Notes: generated by a model from the letters alone, not told the origin. Positions 51,873 to 60,230 are shown, counted from the first letter of the stretch. The stretch is DNA of 63,811 nt from Bradyrhizobium manausense (GCF_001440035.1 NZ_LJYG01000116.1:124857-188667); one strand, 5' to 3'. Numbers and translations: made by a program.

Positions 51873-52163
51873 ATGGCTAAGGAAGAGCTGATCCAGTTCG
51901 AAGGACTGGTCACCGAAATCCTCCCCGACGCGCGGTACCGCGTCCAGCTCGACGCCGGGCACGAGATCGTCGCCTACACCGCCGGCAAGATGAAGAAGAA
52001 CCGCATCAAGACGCTGGCGGGAGACCGCGTGACGGTGGAAATGTCGCCCTACGACCTCGAAAAGGGCCGGCTGATTTTCCGTCACAAGGACGAACGGCCC
52101 GCGACCGCCGGTGGACCGCCGCGCGGTGGCCCCCAGCGCGGCGGCCAGTTCCGCCGCCGCTGA
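51873..52163 (+). CDS. infA: Translation initiation factor IF-1, extended C-terminus
   Basis: 96 residues against about 72 for the housekeeping IF-1. The S1-like OB fold is clear: MAKEELIQFEGLVTEILPDA, YRVQLDAGHEIVAYTAGKMK, KNRIKTLAGDRVTVEMSPYD and LEKGRLIFRHKDE. The extra tail is ERPATAGGPPRGGPQRGGQF, an R/G-rich stretch like the helicase tail next door. It is probably an IF-1 paralogue acting as an RNA chaperone or ribosome factor under stress; whether it is the only infA of the genome cannot be judged here. Confidence 0.92.
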   Translation: MAKEELIQFEGLVTEILPDARYRVQLDAGHEIVAYTAGKMKKNRIKTLAGDRVTVEMSPYDLEKGRLIFRHKDERPATAGGPPRGGPQRGGQFRRR

Positions 52164-52212
52164 TCGGCCCTCGCCCCGCCTGGGCGCGGAATTAAAATGC
52201 TGACCTGTATGC

Positions 52213-52241
52213 TGATCCGCCGCGGGCATCACGGCGGATCA
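52213..52241. repeat. 10-bp inverted repeat between infA and cspA
   Basis: TGATCCGCCG (52213-52222) and CGGCGGATCA (52232-52241) pair perfectly across 9 bases, then AAAAAT follows. On the plus strand it lacks a T-run, so it is not a classic terminator of rhlE-infA, but it may still end or protect that message. Confidence 0.65.
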
Positions 52242-52261
52242 AAAAATCGTGCGCGCCAGGA

Positions 52262-52290
52262 TTGTTTTGAGGCCTTAATTCCAATAAAAT
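52262..52290 (+). promoter_or_regulatory. Candidate sigma-70 promoter of cspA
   Basis: TTGTTT (52262-52267) and TAAAAT (52285-52290) are separated by 17 bases in the most A/T-rich part of the interval. Transcription from here would give a 5' leader of about 135 bases, similar to the long leaders of cold-shock genes. Confidence 0.5.
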
Positions 52291-52433
52291 GAATTAATCG
52301 ATTTTCGGCCGGACGACATTAGCATCCACCGGTACAGCCGGTTCAGACACGCTGACGACCCTTCCAAAAATTCGATCTAACCTGCCTGCGCGAGCGGGCT
52401 CTACCATTGTGTATCTGAGAAGGGACTACCCCC

Positions 52434-52646
52434 GTGAGCATGGGAACCGTGAAGTGGTTTAACGCGACCAAGGGCTATGGCTTCATCCAGCCCGACGACG
52501 GCGGCAAGGACGTGTTCGTTCACATCAGCGCCGTCGAGCGCGCCGGCCTCGGCTCGCTGCGCGAAGGCCAGAAGGTCTCCTACGAGATCGTCGCCGATCG
52601 CCGGTCCGGCAAGTCGGCTGCCGACAATCTCCGCGACGCAGGCTGA
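52434..52646 (+). CDS. cspA: Cold-shock protein, CspA family
   Basis: 70 residues, a single cold-shock domain: GTVKWFNATKGYGFI (RNP1 KGYGFI) and DVFVHISAV (RNP2), then REGQKVSYEIVADRRSGKSA. CspA proteins bind single-stranded RNA and DNA and melt RNA structure. The start is GTG 52434, with AAGGGA eight bases upstream; ATG 52440 would remove two residues. It is 270 bases downstream of infA and has its own terminator. Confidence 0.94.
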   Translation: MSMGTVKWFNATKGYGFIQPDDGGKDVFVHISAVERAGLGSLREGQKVSYEIVADRRSGKSAADNLRDAG

Positions 52647-52710
52647 GATCGAAAGCGCGCGCCTTTGCGGGGCGCGCACCTGGATCGGCCTGAACGCACC
52701 CAACGACAGA

Positions 52711-52740
52711 AAAGGCCGTGCGGAATGCACGGCCTTTTTT
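52711..52740. terminator. Bidirectional terminator between cspA and tadG
   Basis: AAAGGCCGTGC (52711-52721) and GCACGGCCTTT (52727-52737) form a perfect stem with a 5-base loop and TTTTTT after it. The A-run on the left gives a T-run on the other strand, so it can end both cspA and the convergent minus-strand tadG transcript. Confidence 0.9.
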
Positions 52741-52762
52741 CATGTCCGAAGAGCAGATGGGC

Positions 52763-53338
52763 TCAATATGTCGTGCAGCTGGTGCCCGGGCTGTAATAGA
52801 CGCAGCTCGACAGGCGCGGGCGGGTGTAGGCGACGTCGCTCAGCGTGATCAAATTCTTGAGCACGTAGCCGACCGACGGCGTGTAGATGTAGCTGACCTC
52901 GCTGAAGATCAGATAGGTGTTGGCGACAGCGAGCGTCGTGGGAATCGAGACAGTGGATCTCTGCGCCCGCGGGGCCGTCCCCTTGCTCCACTGCACATGC
53001 GCCGTCTGCGTGGAATCCACGTAAAGTTCGGTGATCGTCGCCGACACGGGCGTCGCGTCATAAGGCGTCATGATTGCGGTCGAGGCCGCGAAGAAATTGG
53101 TCATGTCGGTATCGGCGACAGTGGTCGACTGCGAAGTGAGGTCCGCCAGCGTCCGCGCCATCAGCGTCACTTTGCGATCGATCGCGATGGCTGACGAGAA
53201 TTCGACGGTGCCGAACATCATCACCAGCATCAGCGGAACGATCACCGCGAATTCGGTCGCGGCAAGACCTCTGCCGTCGGCAAGGAATTCGCACGCCGAA
53301 AAACCGGCCGCCCGCCATAATCTTGCAATCGCCTGCAT
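52763..53338 (-). CDS. TadE/TadG-family pilus assembly protein
   Basis: 191 residues with an N-terminal pseudopilin-like signal: DGRGLAATEFAVIVPLMLVM followed by a hydrophobic stretch, the TadE-like motif. The rest (SSAIAIDRKVTLMARTLADL, VSYIYTPSVGYVLKN) forms the periplasmic part. Such minor pilins help assemble the Flp/Tad pilus. Start ATG 53338 gives an N-terminus of the usual length. It ends 23 bases from the terminator shared with cspA and follows tadE by about 150 bases that contain a dispersed repeat. Confidence 0.82.
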   Translation of the reverse strand: MQAIARLWRAAGFSACEFLADGRGLAATEFAVIVPLMLVMMFGTVEFSSAIAIDRKVTLMARTLADLTSQSTTVADTDMTNFFAASTAIMTPYDATPVSATITELYVDSTQTAHVQWSKGTAPRAQRSTVSIPTTLAVANTYLIFSEVSYIYTPSVGYVLKNLITLSDVAYTRPRLSSCVYYSPGTSCTTY

Positions 53339-53360
53339 CGCCGTGCCCGATCCGTTGTCC

Positions 53361-53490
53361 TAAAGCGCGATGAGATTGGGTTGAATCGTCATCGCGCTTC
53401 AGCTCTTTGTTTGAGCATGATCTCCGCGCAAACGCGTTCCGCTGATGTCGCGAGGGAAAACCGCTTCACACTTTTCCGGATCATGCTTTA
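53361..53490. repeat. Dispersed repeat (AAAGCGCGATGA / GAGCATGATC family) overlapping a stop codon
   Basis: The segment runs from TAAAGCGCGATGAGATTGGG through GAGCATGATCTCCGCGC to TTTTCCGGATCATGCTTTA. GATGAGATTGGGTTGAATCG then GTCATCGC, and AGCATGATC with GATCATGCT, are internal inverted pairs. It is a rhizobial repeat often seen in Bradyrhizobium intergenic DNA. Its last bases supply the stop codon of the upstream tadE gene (53488-53490). Confidence 0.7.
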
Positions 53491-54066
53491 GTAGGGCTCG
53501 TTCTTGAACGCGGCAGTTGCCACCAGCAGCCGCTTGTTCGTGCTGCCGCAGCCGATGTTGTAGCCGAGCCCGGTCACGAACAGCGGCCACTGATAGAACA
53601 GCCGGACCACCACGATGTCGCCGGCATTGCCGGCGTTGTAGTTCATGTTGGTGTCGAAATTGCACGCCCCATCGAGATGCGTCGGCAGCGTTATCGCCGA
53701 GAAGGACGAGTAGCTCGTGACGTCGACATACAGGCTGTTGCAGTTGAACAGCGCCGGAATCTGGCTACAGACGTAAGTCTTGAAGGTCGCCTGCGTGCAA
53801 GGCGAAGCGACGCCGTTCACCGCGCAGGCCGCCACCGACCCCGACTGCGCCTGACCGGTCAGCACCACGCGGGCGGAATTCTGCGTGATGGTCTCGAGCA
53901 CCTGGCCTGAGAAGAACACCAGCGCCGTCTCGACGATGGCAAACAGCAGCGCGAAGAAAATCGGCGCAACCAGCGCGAACTCGACCGCCGCCGATCCACC
54001 GCGATGATCGCGAAACCGTCGCAGTGCGGACCGGAACCTCAATCTCGAAGCTACAGGCGATGGCAT
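53488..54066 (-). CDS. TadE-family pilus assembly protein
   Basis: 192 residues from ATG 54066, with GGGGAA upstream; ATG 54096 is a longer alternative. The TadE segment is HRGGSAAVEFALVAPIFFAL, then LFAIVETALVFFSGQVLETI, and several cysteines follow (AACAVNGVASPC, SQIPALFNC). It is a minor pseudopilin of the Tad pilus. Its C-terminal ending FKNEPY and stop lie at the edge of the repeat at 53361-53490, so the natural end may have been altered. Confidence 0.85.
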   Translation of the reverse strand: MPSPVASRLRFRSALRRFRDHRGGSAAVEFALVAPIFFALLFAIVETALVFFSGQVLETITQNSARVVLTGQAQSGSVAACAVNGVASPCTQATFKTYVCSQIPALFNCNSLYVDVTSYSSFSAITLPTHLDGACNFDTNMNYNAGNAGDIVVVRLFYQWPLFVTGLGYNIGCGSTNKRLLVATAAFKNEPY

Positions 54067-54315
54067 CGCGTTGAATTCCCCAGCGGCAGCGATCATGTGC
54101 CTCGATCAATATCGGAAACTGATTGTCCAAATGTTTCCGACACTCGATTCGGGCCGGGCGGGGTTGTTAGCAATGGGTTAACCACGCCGGCAGTACGAAC
54201 GCCGGAGAACAGAAACTACGTCGCCCGCGACCGCGTGCGGGACCGGATGGTCCCGCCCTGGCCTGCCGGCCGACCGTGCCGGTTCGTCTTGTCGGTCTTT
54301 GTCAGTTCGTCTTTA

Positions 54316-54819
54316 TCAGTTGGTCTTGGCAGCCGCGGCCGCAGAGGCGTTGCCGCTGGCATTGCTGCTCAGCGAGCCGGCCTGGCTCATCGTGGTGTTG
54401 AAGTATTGGTCGCTGTCGCCGAGCGTGACGCGGCGCTGGCAGAGCGGCATGCAGCTGTAGGATTCCCGCTCGATCCCGCGATAGACGGTGACGAGCCGGT
54501 CGCTTGGGCCTTCGACCTGGATCTGCCGATCGACCAGGATCTCACCGCCGCGATCGAGCGCGATGAAGTTGGTGGCGCCGTAACCCTTGCCGGTCACGAC
54601 GATCATGCCGCCGGGCTGGAGCGTCACGTCGGCGATCAGGGGGTTGCCGACCACGATGGTGGCGACCTTGCCGGGCAAGCGCACCAGCTTGGCCTGATCG
54701 ACATTGACCGCAATGGTATCAACGGTAGGCTCGGCAAGGCCGATCGCCGGCGATGCCAGCATAGCAGCCGCAGCCAGGAGACAGACGCGCGCATGGCGGC
54801 GCAGAAACTCTTTACGCAT
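54316..54819 (-). CDS. Stand-alone CpaC-type pilus N-terminal domain protein
   Basis: 167 residues from ATG 54819 with a signal peptide ending at about IGLA|EPTVD. The central part VNVDQAKLVRLPGKVATIVV followed by GNPLIADVT and GKGYGATNFIALDRGGEILV is the same domain as the N-terminus of CpaC (58100-58400), without the secretin. The C-terminal stretch contains CMPLC and a Ser/Ala-rich tail. Such proteins occur in Tad loci; this one may bind pilus or secretin parts. A GTG at 54840 is a longer alternative start. Confidence 0.8.
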   Translation of the reverse strand: MRKEFLRRHARVCLLAAAAMLASPAIGLAEPTVDTIAVNVDQAKLVRLPGKVATIVVGNPLIADVTLQPGGMIVVTGKGYGATNFIALDRGGEILVDRQIQVEGPSDRLVTVYRGIERESYSCMPLCQRRVTLGDSDQYFNTTMSQAGSLSSNASGNASAAAAAKTN

Positions 54820-54950
54820 ACTCTTACCCCGGGACGTCACAGACCGGCAGAATCGATCGGAAGCGGAGCCGGCGCCCGACCCGGTTAACCTGCCTGTAAT
54901 TCGTGAACGTTCCGCAAATTCGCCGACTATTGTTCTAACGGACTTGCGTT

Positions 54951-55793
54951 TTATCGCCCGGCCTGGTGGCGGAACGGATAGGCGAGCTGGCCGGCAATCT
55001 CCTTCGGCATGGTCGCTTCGTCCTTGCCATAGTCCTGCGGCAGCTCGCCCTTCGGCATGCGGAAGGTGCCGAACAGCACATCCCAGATCGGGAAAGTGCC
55101 GGCAAAATTGGTGTCACCGCCCTCTTCGAGCGCCGTGTGGTGCCAGCGGTGGAACACCGGCGTCGCCAGCACATACCGGAACGGCCCGAAGGTCCAGTTC
55201 AGATTGGCGTGCACGAACGCCGAATGGAAGGTCGTGAACGGGCCAACCCAGATCATCACGTTCGGCGATATGCCGGCCATCAGCAGCACGACGTCGACGC
55301 CGATCGTTCCGAGCATCAGATTCACCGGATGAAAGCGCGCCGCTGAAATCCAGCTGATCTCCTCTGAGGAGTGATGGATCGCATGGTATTTCCAGAACCC
55401 GCCGCCGTGAAACAGCCGGTGCAGCCAGTACAGCATGAAGTCGGACGCTACCAGGAACAGCACGGCCTGCAGCCAGAGCGGCAATTGCGACAGCGGGCCG
55501 TGGCCATTGTCGTAGAAGGCGATCAGCTCGTCCGCGTCGTGGATGTTGAAGACGATGCCGGCGGTGACGATCAGCAGTCCGATCCGCATGGTGCGGGCAA
55601 ACACCGGAACGAAGAACCAGTAGCAGATGTCGGTCACGATCTCGCGCTTGCGCCACCACGCCGGACCTGGATTGCAAGCCCAGAAATGCTCGAGCACCGT
55701 GAAGACCACCGCGAGCATGAAGGTAACGGGGATCACCTTCGCGATGGTCTCGCCGAGCATCAGGGCGACTTGCATGGGCAGGCTCGACATCAT
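54951..55793 (-). CDS. Sterol desaturase / fatty acid hydroxylase family protein
   Basis: 280 residues from ATG 55793 (GGAAGAG six bases upstream; a GTG at 55820 is weaker). The diiron histidine clusters HRLFH, HAIHH and HRWHH are present in order, with about four membrane segments. Family members hydroxylate or desaturate lipids such as hopanoids, sterol-like molecules or carotenoids. It lies between the two halves of the Tad pilus region but has no evident link to pili. Confidence 0.9.
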   Translation of the reverse strand: MMSSLPMQVALMLGETIAKVIPVTFMLAVVFTVLEHFWACNPGPAWWRKREIVTDICYWFFVPVFARTMRIGLLIVTAGIVFNIHDADELIAFYDNGHGPLSQLPLWLQAVLFLVASDFMLYWLHRLFHGGGFWKYHAIHHSSEEISWISAARFHPVNLMLGTIGVDVVLLMAGISPNVMIWVGPFTTFHSAFVHANLNWTFGPFRYVLATPVFHRWHHTALEEGGDTNFAGTFPIWDVLFGTFRMPKGELPQDYGKDEATMPKEIAGQLAYPFRHQAGR

Positions 55794-55990
55794 CGCGTCT
55801 CTTCCAGGCTGCTGATCCACTCACGCCTACGCCGCGAAATTTAAGGTTGGGTGAAGTTGACGCAGAGTTCAGAACCGGAACGAATCACGACGGGCGCCTT
55901 AAGGCGAAATTCACTCTGGCCAAAAGCACCGCGCACGCGGCGGGTTTGAGCGATTGAATTAACCCCGCCGAAAGAGCTCGGCTCACATGG

Positions 55991-56013
55991 TCGGCGCGTC
56001 AAGACAGCGCCGA
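55991..56013 (+). promoter_or_regulatory. Leader hairpin of the flp pilin gene
   Basis: TCGGCGC (55991-55997) and GCGCCGA (56007-56013) form a 7-bp stem with a 9-base loop, 33 bases upstream of the flp start. It may affect message stability of this abundant pilin gene; no clear promoter was seen. Confidence 0.4.
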
Positions 56014-56046
56014 ACGAGGCGACCTCACCCAGACGGAGTTTAGTTC

Positions 56047-56211
56047 ATGAAGAACCTGATTGCGCGTTTCGTGAAGGATGAATCCGGCGCCACCGCCATC
56101 GAATACGGTCTGATCGCCGCCGGCATTGCGCTGGCCATCATCACTGTCGTTAACAACCTCGGCAGCACGCTGAACACCAAGTTCGGCTCGATCAGCACCT
56201 CGCTGAAGTAA
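56047..56211 (+). CDS. flp: Flp/Fap type IVb pilin
   Basis: 54 residues: a short leader MKNLIARFVKDESG, then the processing site followed by ATAIEYGLIAAGIALAIITV, with the Glu at position +5 and the Tyr after it as in Flp pilins. The C-terminus is KFGSISTSLK. It is the major subunit of the Tad pilus, cleaved by CpaA and pumped out by CpaF/TadB. GGAG lies about 12 bases upstream, and a hairpin terminator follows the gene. Confidence 0.96.
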   Translation: MKNLIARFVKDESGATAIEYGLIAAGIALAIITVVNNLGSTLNTKFGSISTSLK

Positions 56212-56234
56212 GCCGAGCGACGAAAACGGCAAAA

Positions 56235-56256
56235 GCCCCGGACCTCCGGGGCCTTT
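56235..56256 (+). terminator. Hairpin terminator after flp
   Basis: GCCCCGG (56235-56241) and CCGGGGC (56246-56252) flank a 4-base loop and are followed by CTTTG and TTTTC. It probably ends most flp transcripts while letting some continue into cpaA and the assembly genes. Confidence 0.75.
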
Positions 56257-56262
56257 GTTTTC

Positions 56263-56427
56263 ATGACACGGCGAGTTCCAGTGGCGTTGCGTGAGCACAG
56301 AACCGATGCCGCAATGGCGGCGACCGAGGCGGACACGGCGCGCGGCGACGCGTCGGCCTATTGGGTTTGCCTTGCCCTGCTGCTCGCAATGATCACGCTG
56401 GCGATGCGCATCGCCAGCATGTGGTGA
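56263..56427 (+). CDS. Possible small membrane protein between flp and cpaA
   Basis: An open frame of 54 codons begins at ATG 56263: a charged N-terminal half and one hydrophobic segment AYWVCLALLLAMITLAMRIA near the end. There is no ribosome-binding site and the start lies 7 bases after the flp terminator, so this may not be a gene. It is in the right place and size for a pilus-locus accessory peptide, which is why it is listed. Confidence 0.25.
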   Translation: MTRRVPVALREHRTDAAMAATEADTARGDASAYWVCLALLLAMITLAMRIASMW

Positions 56428-56545
56428 GACCGCCGGCGACGTCGTTCCGAAGCTGCGGCGGCCGTTGTCGGTTTGTTTAACACTGCCTTCTAGCATGCGC
56501 CGGCGCCCCGTTTCCGCGACAGACCAAGGCCTCCAGACGCAGCCC

Positions 56546-57070
56546 ATGACACTCGACCTCGCGCGCCTTCTGCTGTTCCCGGCCCTGATGGCGTTCGCGG
56601 CCGCCAGCGATCTTTTCACGATGACGATCTCCAACCGCGTGTCGCTGACGCTGGTCGCGGGTTTCTTCGTGCTCGCCTTGGCCGGTGGTATGGCACCTTA
56701 CGAGATGCTGAGCCATGTCGGTGCCGGCGCGCTACTGCTCGTCGTGGCCTTCACCTGCTTTGCGATGGGCTGGATGGGCGGGGGCGATGCCAAGGTTGCC
56801 GCGTCCGTGGCGCTCTGGTTCGGCTTCGCCCAATTGATGGACTTCCTGCTCTACGCCTCGCTGTTCGGCGGAGCGCTGACGCTGCTGCTGCTGCAGTTCC
56901 GACAATGGCCGCTCCCTTACGGACTTGCCGGCCAGGCCTGGCTCGCACGGCTTCACGACAAGCAGACCGGCATTCCCTACGGCATCGCACTCGCGCTTGG
57001 CGCGCTGTTGGTCTATCCCGAAACCGAATGGGTGAAGGCGATCGACCTCGCTCACCTCGCACTGCGCTGA
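56546..57070 (+). CDS. cpaA: Prepilin peptidase CpaA (TadV)
   Basis: 174 residues from ATG 56546. It has six membrane segments and the A24 aspartates in ASDLFTMTISNRVS and MGWMGGGDAKVAASVALWFG. It cleaves the leader of Flp and the TadE-type pseudopilins. A longer frame to 56465 adds residues not typical of the family. It is followed by cpaB after 125 bases. Confidence 0.93.
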   Translation: MTLDLARLLLFPALMAFAAASDLFTMTISNRVSLTLVAGFFVLALAGGMAPYEMLSHVGAGALLLVVAFTCFAMGWMGGGDAKVAASVALWFGFAQLMDFLLYASLFGGALTLLLLQFRQWPLPYGLAGQAWLARLHDKQTGIPYGIALALGALLVYPETEWVKAIDLAHLALR

Positions 57071-57195
57071 ACGCCGCGATAACCCGGCGTTAAGGCGATT
57101 TAGATACGCCTCATTAACCATGCTTTGACGAATAGCTGGTCAACTGCCGATTACGGCGGCGGCAGCGTCGCGGGGTTTTGTGGAAAGTGAAGCGT

Positions 57196-57987
57196 ATGAA
57201 TAGGGCACGCATAGTCGTCCTGACGGTCGCCATCTGCGCCGGCGGCATCGCTGCGTACCTGGCGAGCGGCTCGGACTCTGCGCCGCCTCCAGCGGCTCCG
57301 GTCGCGCAGCTTCCCACCACCGACGTCCTGGTCGCCAAGAACGACATCGGCCTCGGACAGACCCTGAAGCCGGACGACGTGCAGTGGCAGACCTGGCCGA
57401 CGGCGACCGCCAGCGCCACTTTCATTCGCCGCAACGAGCGCCCGGACGGCGCGACCCAGGTTACGGGCTCGATCGCCCGTGCCCCTTTCATCCAGGGTGA
57501 ACCGATCCGCGACCAGAAGCTGGTCAAGGCCGATGGTTCCGGCTTCATGGCCGCGATCCTGCCGAGCGGCAAGCGGGCCATCTCGACCGAAATCACGCCG
57601 GAGACGGGTGCCGGCGGCTTTATCCTGCCCAACGATCGCGTTGACGTTCTGCTCACGCGCCGCCTCAAGAATCCGGACCCGAGCGGACAGGATATCGTCA
57701 CATCCGAGATCCTCCTGACCAATGTCCGCGTGCTGGCCATCGACCAGGCGCCGAAGGAGAAAGAGGGCCAGAACGCAGTGGTCGGCAAGACCGTGACCCT
57801 GGAGCTCGATTCCGCGCAGACCAAGGTGCTGTCTTCAGCCCGCCAGGCCGGAACATTGTCGTTGGCGCTGCGCAGCATCGCCGACGTCAAGACGACCGAG
57901 ATCACGCTCGATGAATCCGCGCCGCAGCGCGACGGCGTTTCGATCATTCGCTACGGCATTCAAAGTCAGGGTGCGAGAGCACGATGA
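57196..57987 (+). CDS. cpaB: Flp pilus assembly protein CpaB (RcpC)
   Basis: 263 residues from ATG 57196. An N-terminal membrane segment (ARIVVLTVAICAGGIAAYLA) is followed by the SAF domain (VLVAKNDIGLGQTLKPDDV), then ISTEITPETGAGGFILPNDR and VDVLLTRRL, the RcpC-like core. It helps build the periplasmic part of the Tad secretin apparatus. Its last codon overlaps the first codon of cpaC (ATGA), so translation is coupled. Confidence 0.94.
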   Translation: MNRARIVVLTVAICAGGIAAYLASGSDSAPPPAAPVAQLPTTDVLVAKNDIGLGQTLKPDDVQWQTWPTATASATFIRRNERPDGATQVTGSIARAPFIQGEPIRDQKLVKADGSGFMAAILPSGKRAISTEITPETGAGGFILPNDRVDVLLTRRLKNPDPSGQDIVTSEILLTNVRVLAIDQAPKEKEGQNAVVGKTVTLELDSAQTKVLSSARQAGTLSLALRSIADVKTTEITLDESAPQRDGVSIIRYGIQSQGARAR

Positions 57988-59474
57988 GGACAGTCGATAT
58001 GAGATGCAGGGCAGATCTGGCGACGATGCGGACCTCCGTGGTCCGCGCCCTGTCGTTCTCGGCCGCTCTCGCGCTGACGCTTAACCCCGCGCTGACGCCG
58101 GTGATTGCCGCCGACTATCGTCCGGCGGCGCCGGTCGCGGCCGATGGTCAGATGAACGCGCGCTTCCTTTCGCTCGGCGTCGGCAAGTCGATCGTGATCG
58201 ACCTGCCACGCGACATCAAGGACGTGCTCGTCGCCGATCCCAAGATCGCCAATGCGGTGGTCCGCTCGTCCCAGCGCGCCTACATCATCGGAGCCTCGGT
58301 CGGCCAGACCAACATCGTGTTCTTCGATTCCGCCGGCCAGCAGATCGCCGCCTACGACATCGCAGTCAAGCGCGACCTCAATGGCGTGCGCGCGGCGCTG
58401 AAGCAGATCTTGCCCAATTCCGACATCCAGATCGACGGCCTCGGGGAGGGCGTCGTCCTGAGCGGCACCGCGGCCAACCCGGTCGAAGCGCAGCAGGCCA
58501 ACGATCTCGCCGCACGCCTCGCTGGCGGCACCGACAAGGTGCTGAACTCGATCGTGGTCCGCGGCCGCGACCAGGTCATGCTGAAGGTGACCGTTGCGGA
58601 AGTCGCGCGAAACATCGTCAAGCAGCTCGGCATCGATCTCACCGCGAACCTCAACTACGGCACCTCGGTGGTGAGCTTCACCAACTCGAACCCGTTCACC
58701 GCGCTTGGCCACAATCTCGTGGACGGCAACAGCCTGAGCGCGAAGTTCGGCGGAGGCCCCTCTGTGCAGGCCACCCTCCGCGCGATGGAAACCGCAGGCG
58801 TGATCCGCACGCTGGCCGAGCCGAATCTGACCGCGATCTCCGGTGAATCGGCGACGTTTATCGCCGGCGGCGAATTCCCGGTGCCGGCGGGCTATGCTTG
58901 CGATCCTACCACGCATGTCTGCACCACCCAGATCAGCTTCAAGAAGTTCGGCATCTCGCTCAATTTCACCCCCGTGGTGCTGACCGAGGGCAAGATCAGC
59001 CTGCGGGTGATGACCGAGGTGTCTGAACTCTCCAACGACAACGCGATCACGTTGTCGCAGGCCGTCACCACGAGCTCGGTGAACTCGGTGACCGTCCCCT
59101 CGATCAGGACCCGCCGCGCCGAGACCTCGCTCGAGATTCCCTCCGGCGGCGCAATGGCAATGGCCGGTCTGATTCAGCAGCAGACCAAGCAGGCGGTCAG
59201 CGGATTGCCGGGCCTGATGCAGCTGCCTATTCTCGGCACGCTGTTCCGCAGCCGCGACTTCGTCAACAGCGCGACCGAACTGGTCGTGATCGTGACGCCC
59301 TACATCGTGCGCGCAACGTCGCCAAAGGACCTCTCGCGTCCGGACGACGGCTTCTCGGCGCCGGCCGATCCGCAGGCCGAACTGATCGGCAACATCAACC
59401 GCCTTTACGGCGTTCCGGGGCGGACCGAACCGGCCAAGAACTACCGCGGCACTTACGGCTTCATCACCGACTGA
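57984..59474 (+). CDS. cpaC: Outer-membrane secretin CpaC (RcpA)
   Basis: 496 residues. An unusually long signal region (about 1-40) leads to the pilus N-domain (KSIVIDLPRDIKDVLVADPK, SQRAYIIGASVGQTNIVFFD), a BON-like segment (DIQIDGLGEGVVLSGTAANP) and the secretin domain from about 190 with RTLAEPNLTAISGESATFIA and GGEFPVPAG. It forms the outer-membrane channel for the Flp pilus. ATG 57984 overlaps cpaB by 4 bases; ATG 57999 is an alternative. Confidence 0.96.
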   Translation: MRTVDMRCRADLATMRTSVVRALSFSAALALTLNPALTPVIAADYRPAAPVAADGQMNARFLSLGVGKSIVIDLPRDIKDVLVADPKIANAVVRSSQRAYIIGASVGQTNIVFFDSAGQQIAAYDIAVKRDLNGVRAALKQILPNSDIQIDGLGEGVVLSGTAANPVEAQQANDLAARLAGGTDKVLNSIVVRGRDQVMLKVTVAEVARNIVKQLGIDLTANLNYGTSVVSFTNSNPFTALGHNLVDGNSLSAKFGGGPSVQATLRAMETAGVIRTLAEPNLTAISGESATFIAGGEFPVPAGYACDPTTHVCTTQISFKKFGISLNFTPVVLTEGKISLRVMTEVSELSNDNAITLSQAVTTSSVNSVTVPSIRTRRAETSLEIPSGGAMAMAGLIQQQTKQAVSGLPGLMQLPILGTLFRSRDFVNSATELVVIVTPYIVRATSPKDLSRPDDGFSAPADPQAELIGNINRLYGVPGRTEPAKNYRGTYGFITD

Positions 59475-59495
59475 GGCGGAACGGGGACTCAAGTC

Positions 59496-60230
59496 ATGAT
59501 TACAGCACGACCCCAGATCCGCCACCGCGCCGCCGGCCTCGGCGGCGTGCTCGTGGGTATCGCGCTCGCACTCGGCGGCTGCCAGCACGACGAGGTGGCG
59601 ACGGCTTCCATTCCCGACGACTACAAGCAACGTCACCCGATCGCGATCGAGGAGCAGAACCGCTCGATCGTGGTGTTCGTCGGTCACGCCCGCGGCGGCT
59701 TGACCGCAGCCCAGCGCGCCGACGTGATGGGACTGGCGTCGGCCTGGACGCATGAGGGTACCGGCGCGATTCACATCGACGTGCCCACGGGAACGCCCAA
59801 TGCACGTCCGGTTGCGGAATCCATGCGAGAGATTCAGGCGATGCTGGCGGCCGGGGGCGTCCCCCCGCGCGGCATCATCGCCCGCCCATACCGGCCGGAA
59901 GACAAGCGTTTCCTGCCGCCGATCCGACTGACCTATTCGAAGATCGCGGCGGTCGCGGGTCCATGCGGCCTGTGGCCGGAGGACATCGGCCCCTCGATGA
60001 AGAACAAGGGCTGGTTCGAGAACAAGGACTATTACAATTTCGGCTGCGCCTATCAGCGCAACATGGCGGCGATGGTCGACAATCCGTCGGACCTCGAGCA
60101 GCCGCGGCCTGAAACTCCTGTTTACACCATACGACGCACCGCCGCCTTCGAGAAATACCGCAAGGGGTTGCCGACAGCGACCACCTATCCCGAGGCCGAA
60201 AAGGCCAAACTCAGCGACACCGGCAAATGA
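59496..60230 (+). CDS. cpaD: Pilus assembly lipoprotein CpaD
   Basis: 244 residues with the lipobox GIALALGGC (Cys near residue 29). The CpaD core includes SIPDDYKQRHPIAIEEQNRS and GPCGLWPEDIGPS, then YYNFGCAYQRNMAAMVDNPS. CpaD is an outer-membrane lipoprotein needed to place the secretin. Its stop overlaps the cpaE start by 4 bases. Confidence 0.94.
   Translation: MITARPQIRHRAAGLGGVLVGIALALGGCQHDEVATASIPDDYKQRHPIAIEEQNRSIVVFVGHARGGLTAAQRADVMGLASAWTHEGTGAIHIDVPTGTPNARPVAESMREIQAMLAAGGVPPRGIIARPYRPEDKRFLPPIRLTYSKIAAVAGPCGLWPEDIGPSMKNKGWFENKDYYNFGCAYQRNMAAMVDNPSDLEQPRPETPVYTIRRTAAFEKYRKGLPTATTYPEAEKAKLSDTGK

Noticed and set aside
57966..59774. 602-codon minus-strand frame opposite cpaC
   Set aside because: Antisense shadow of the secretin gene with no known domains.
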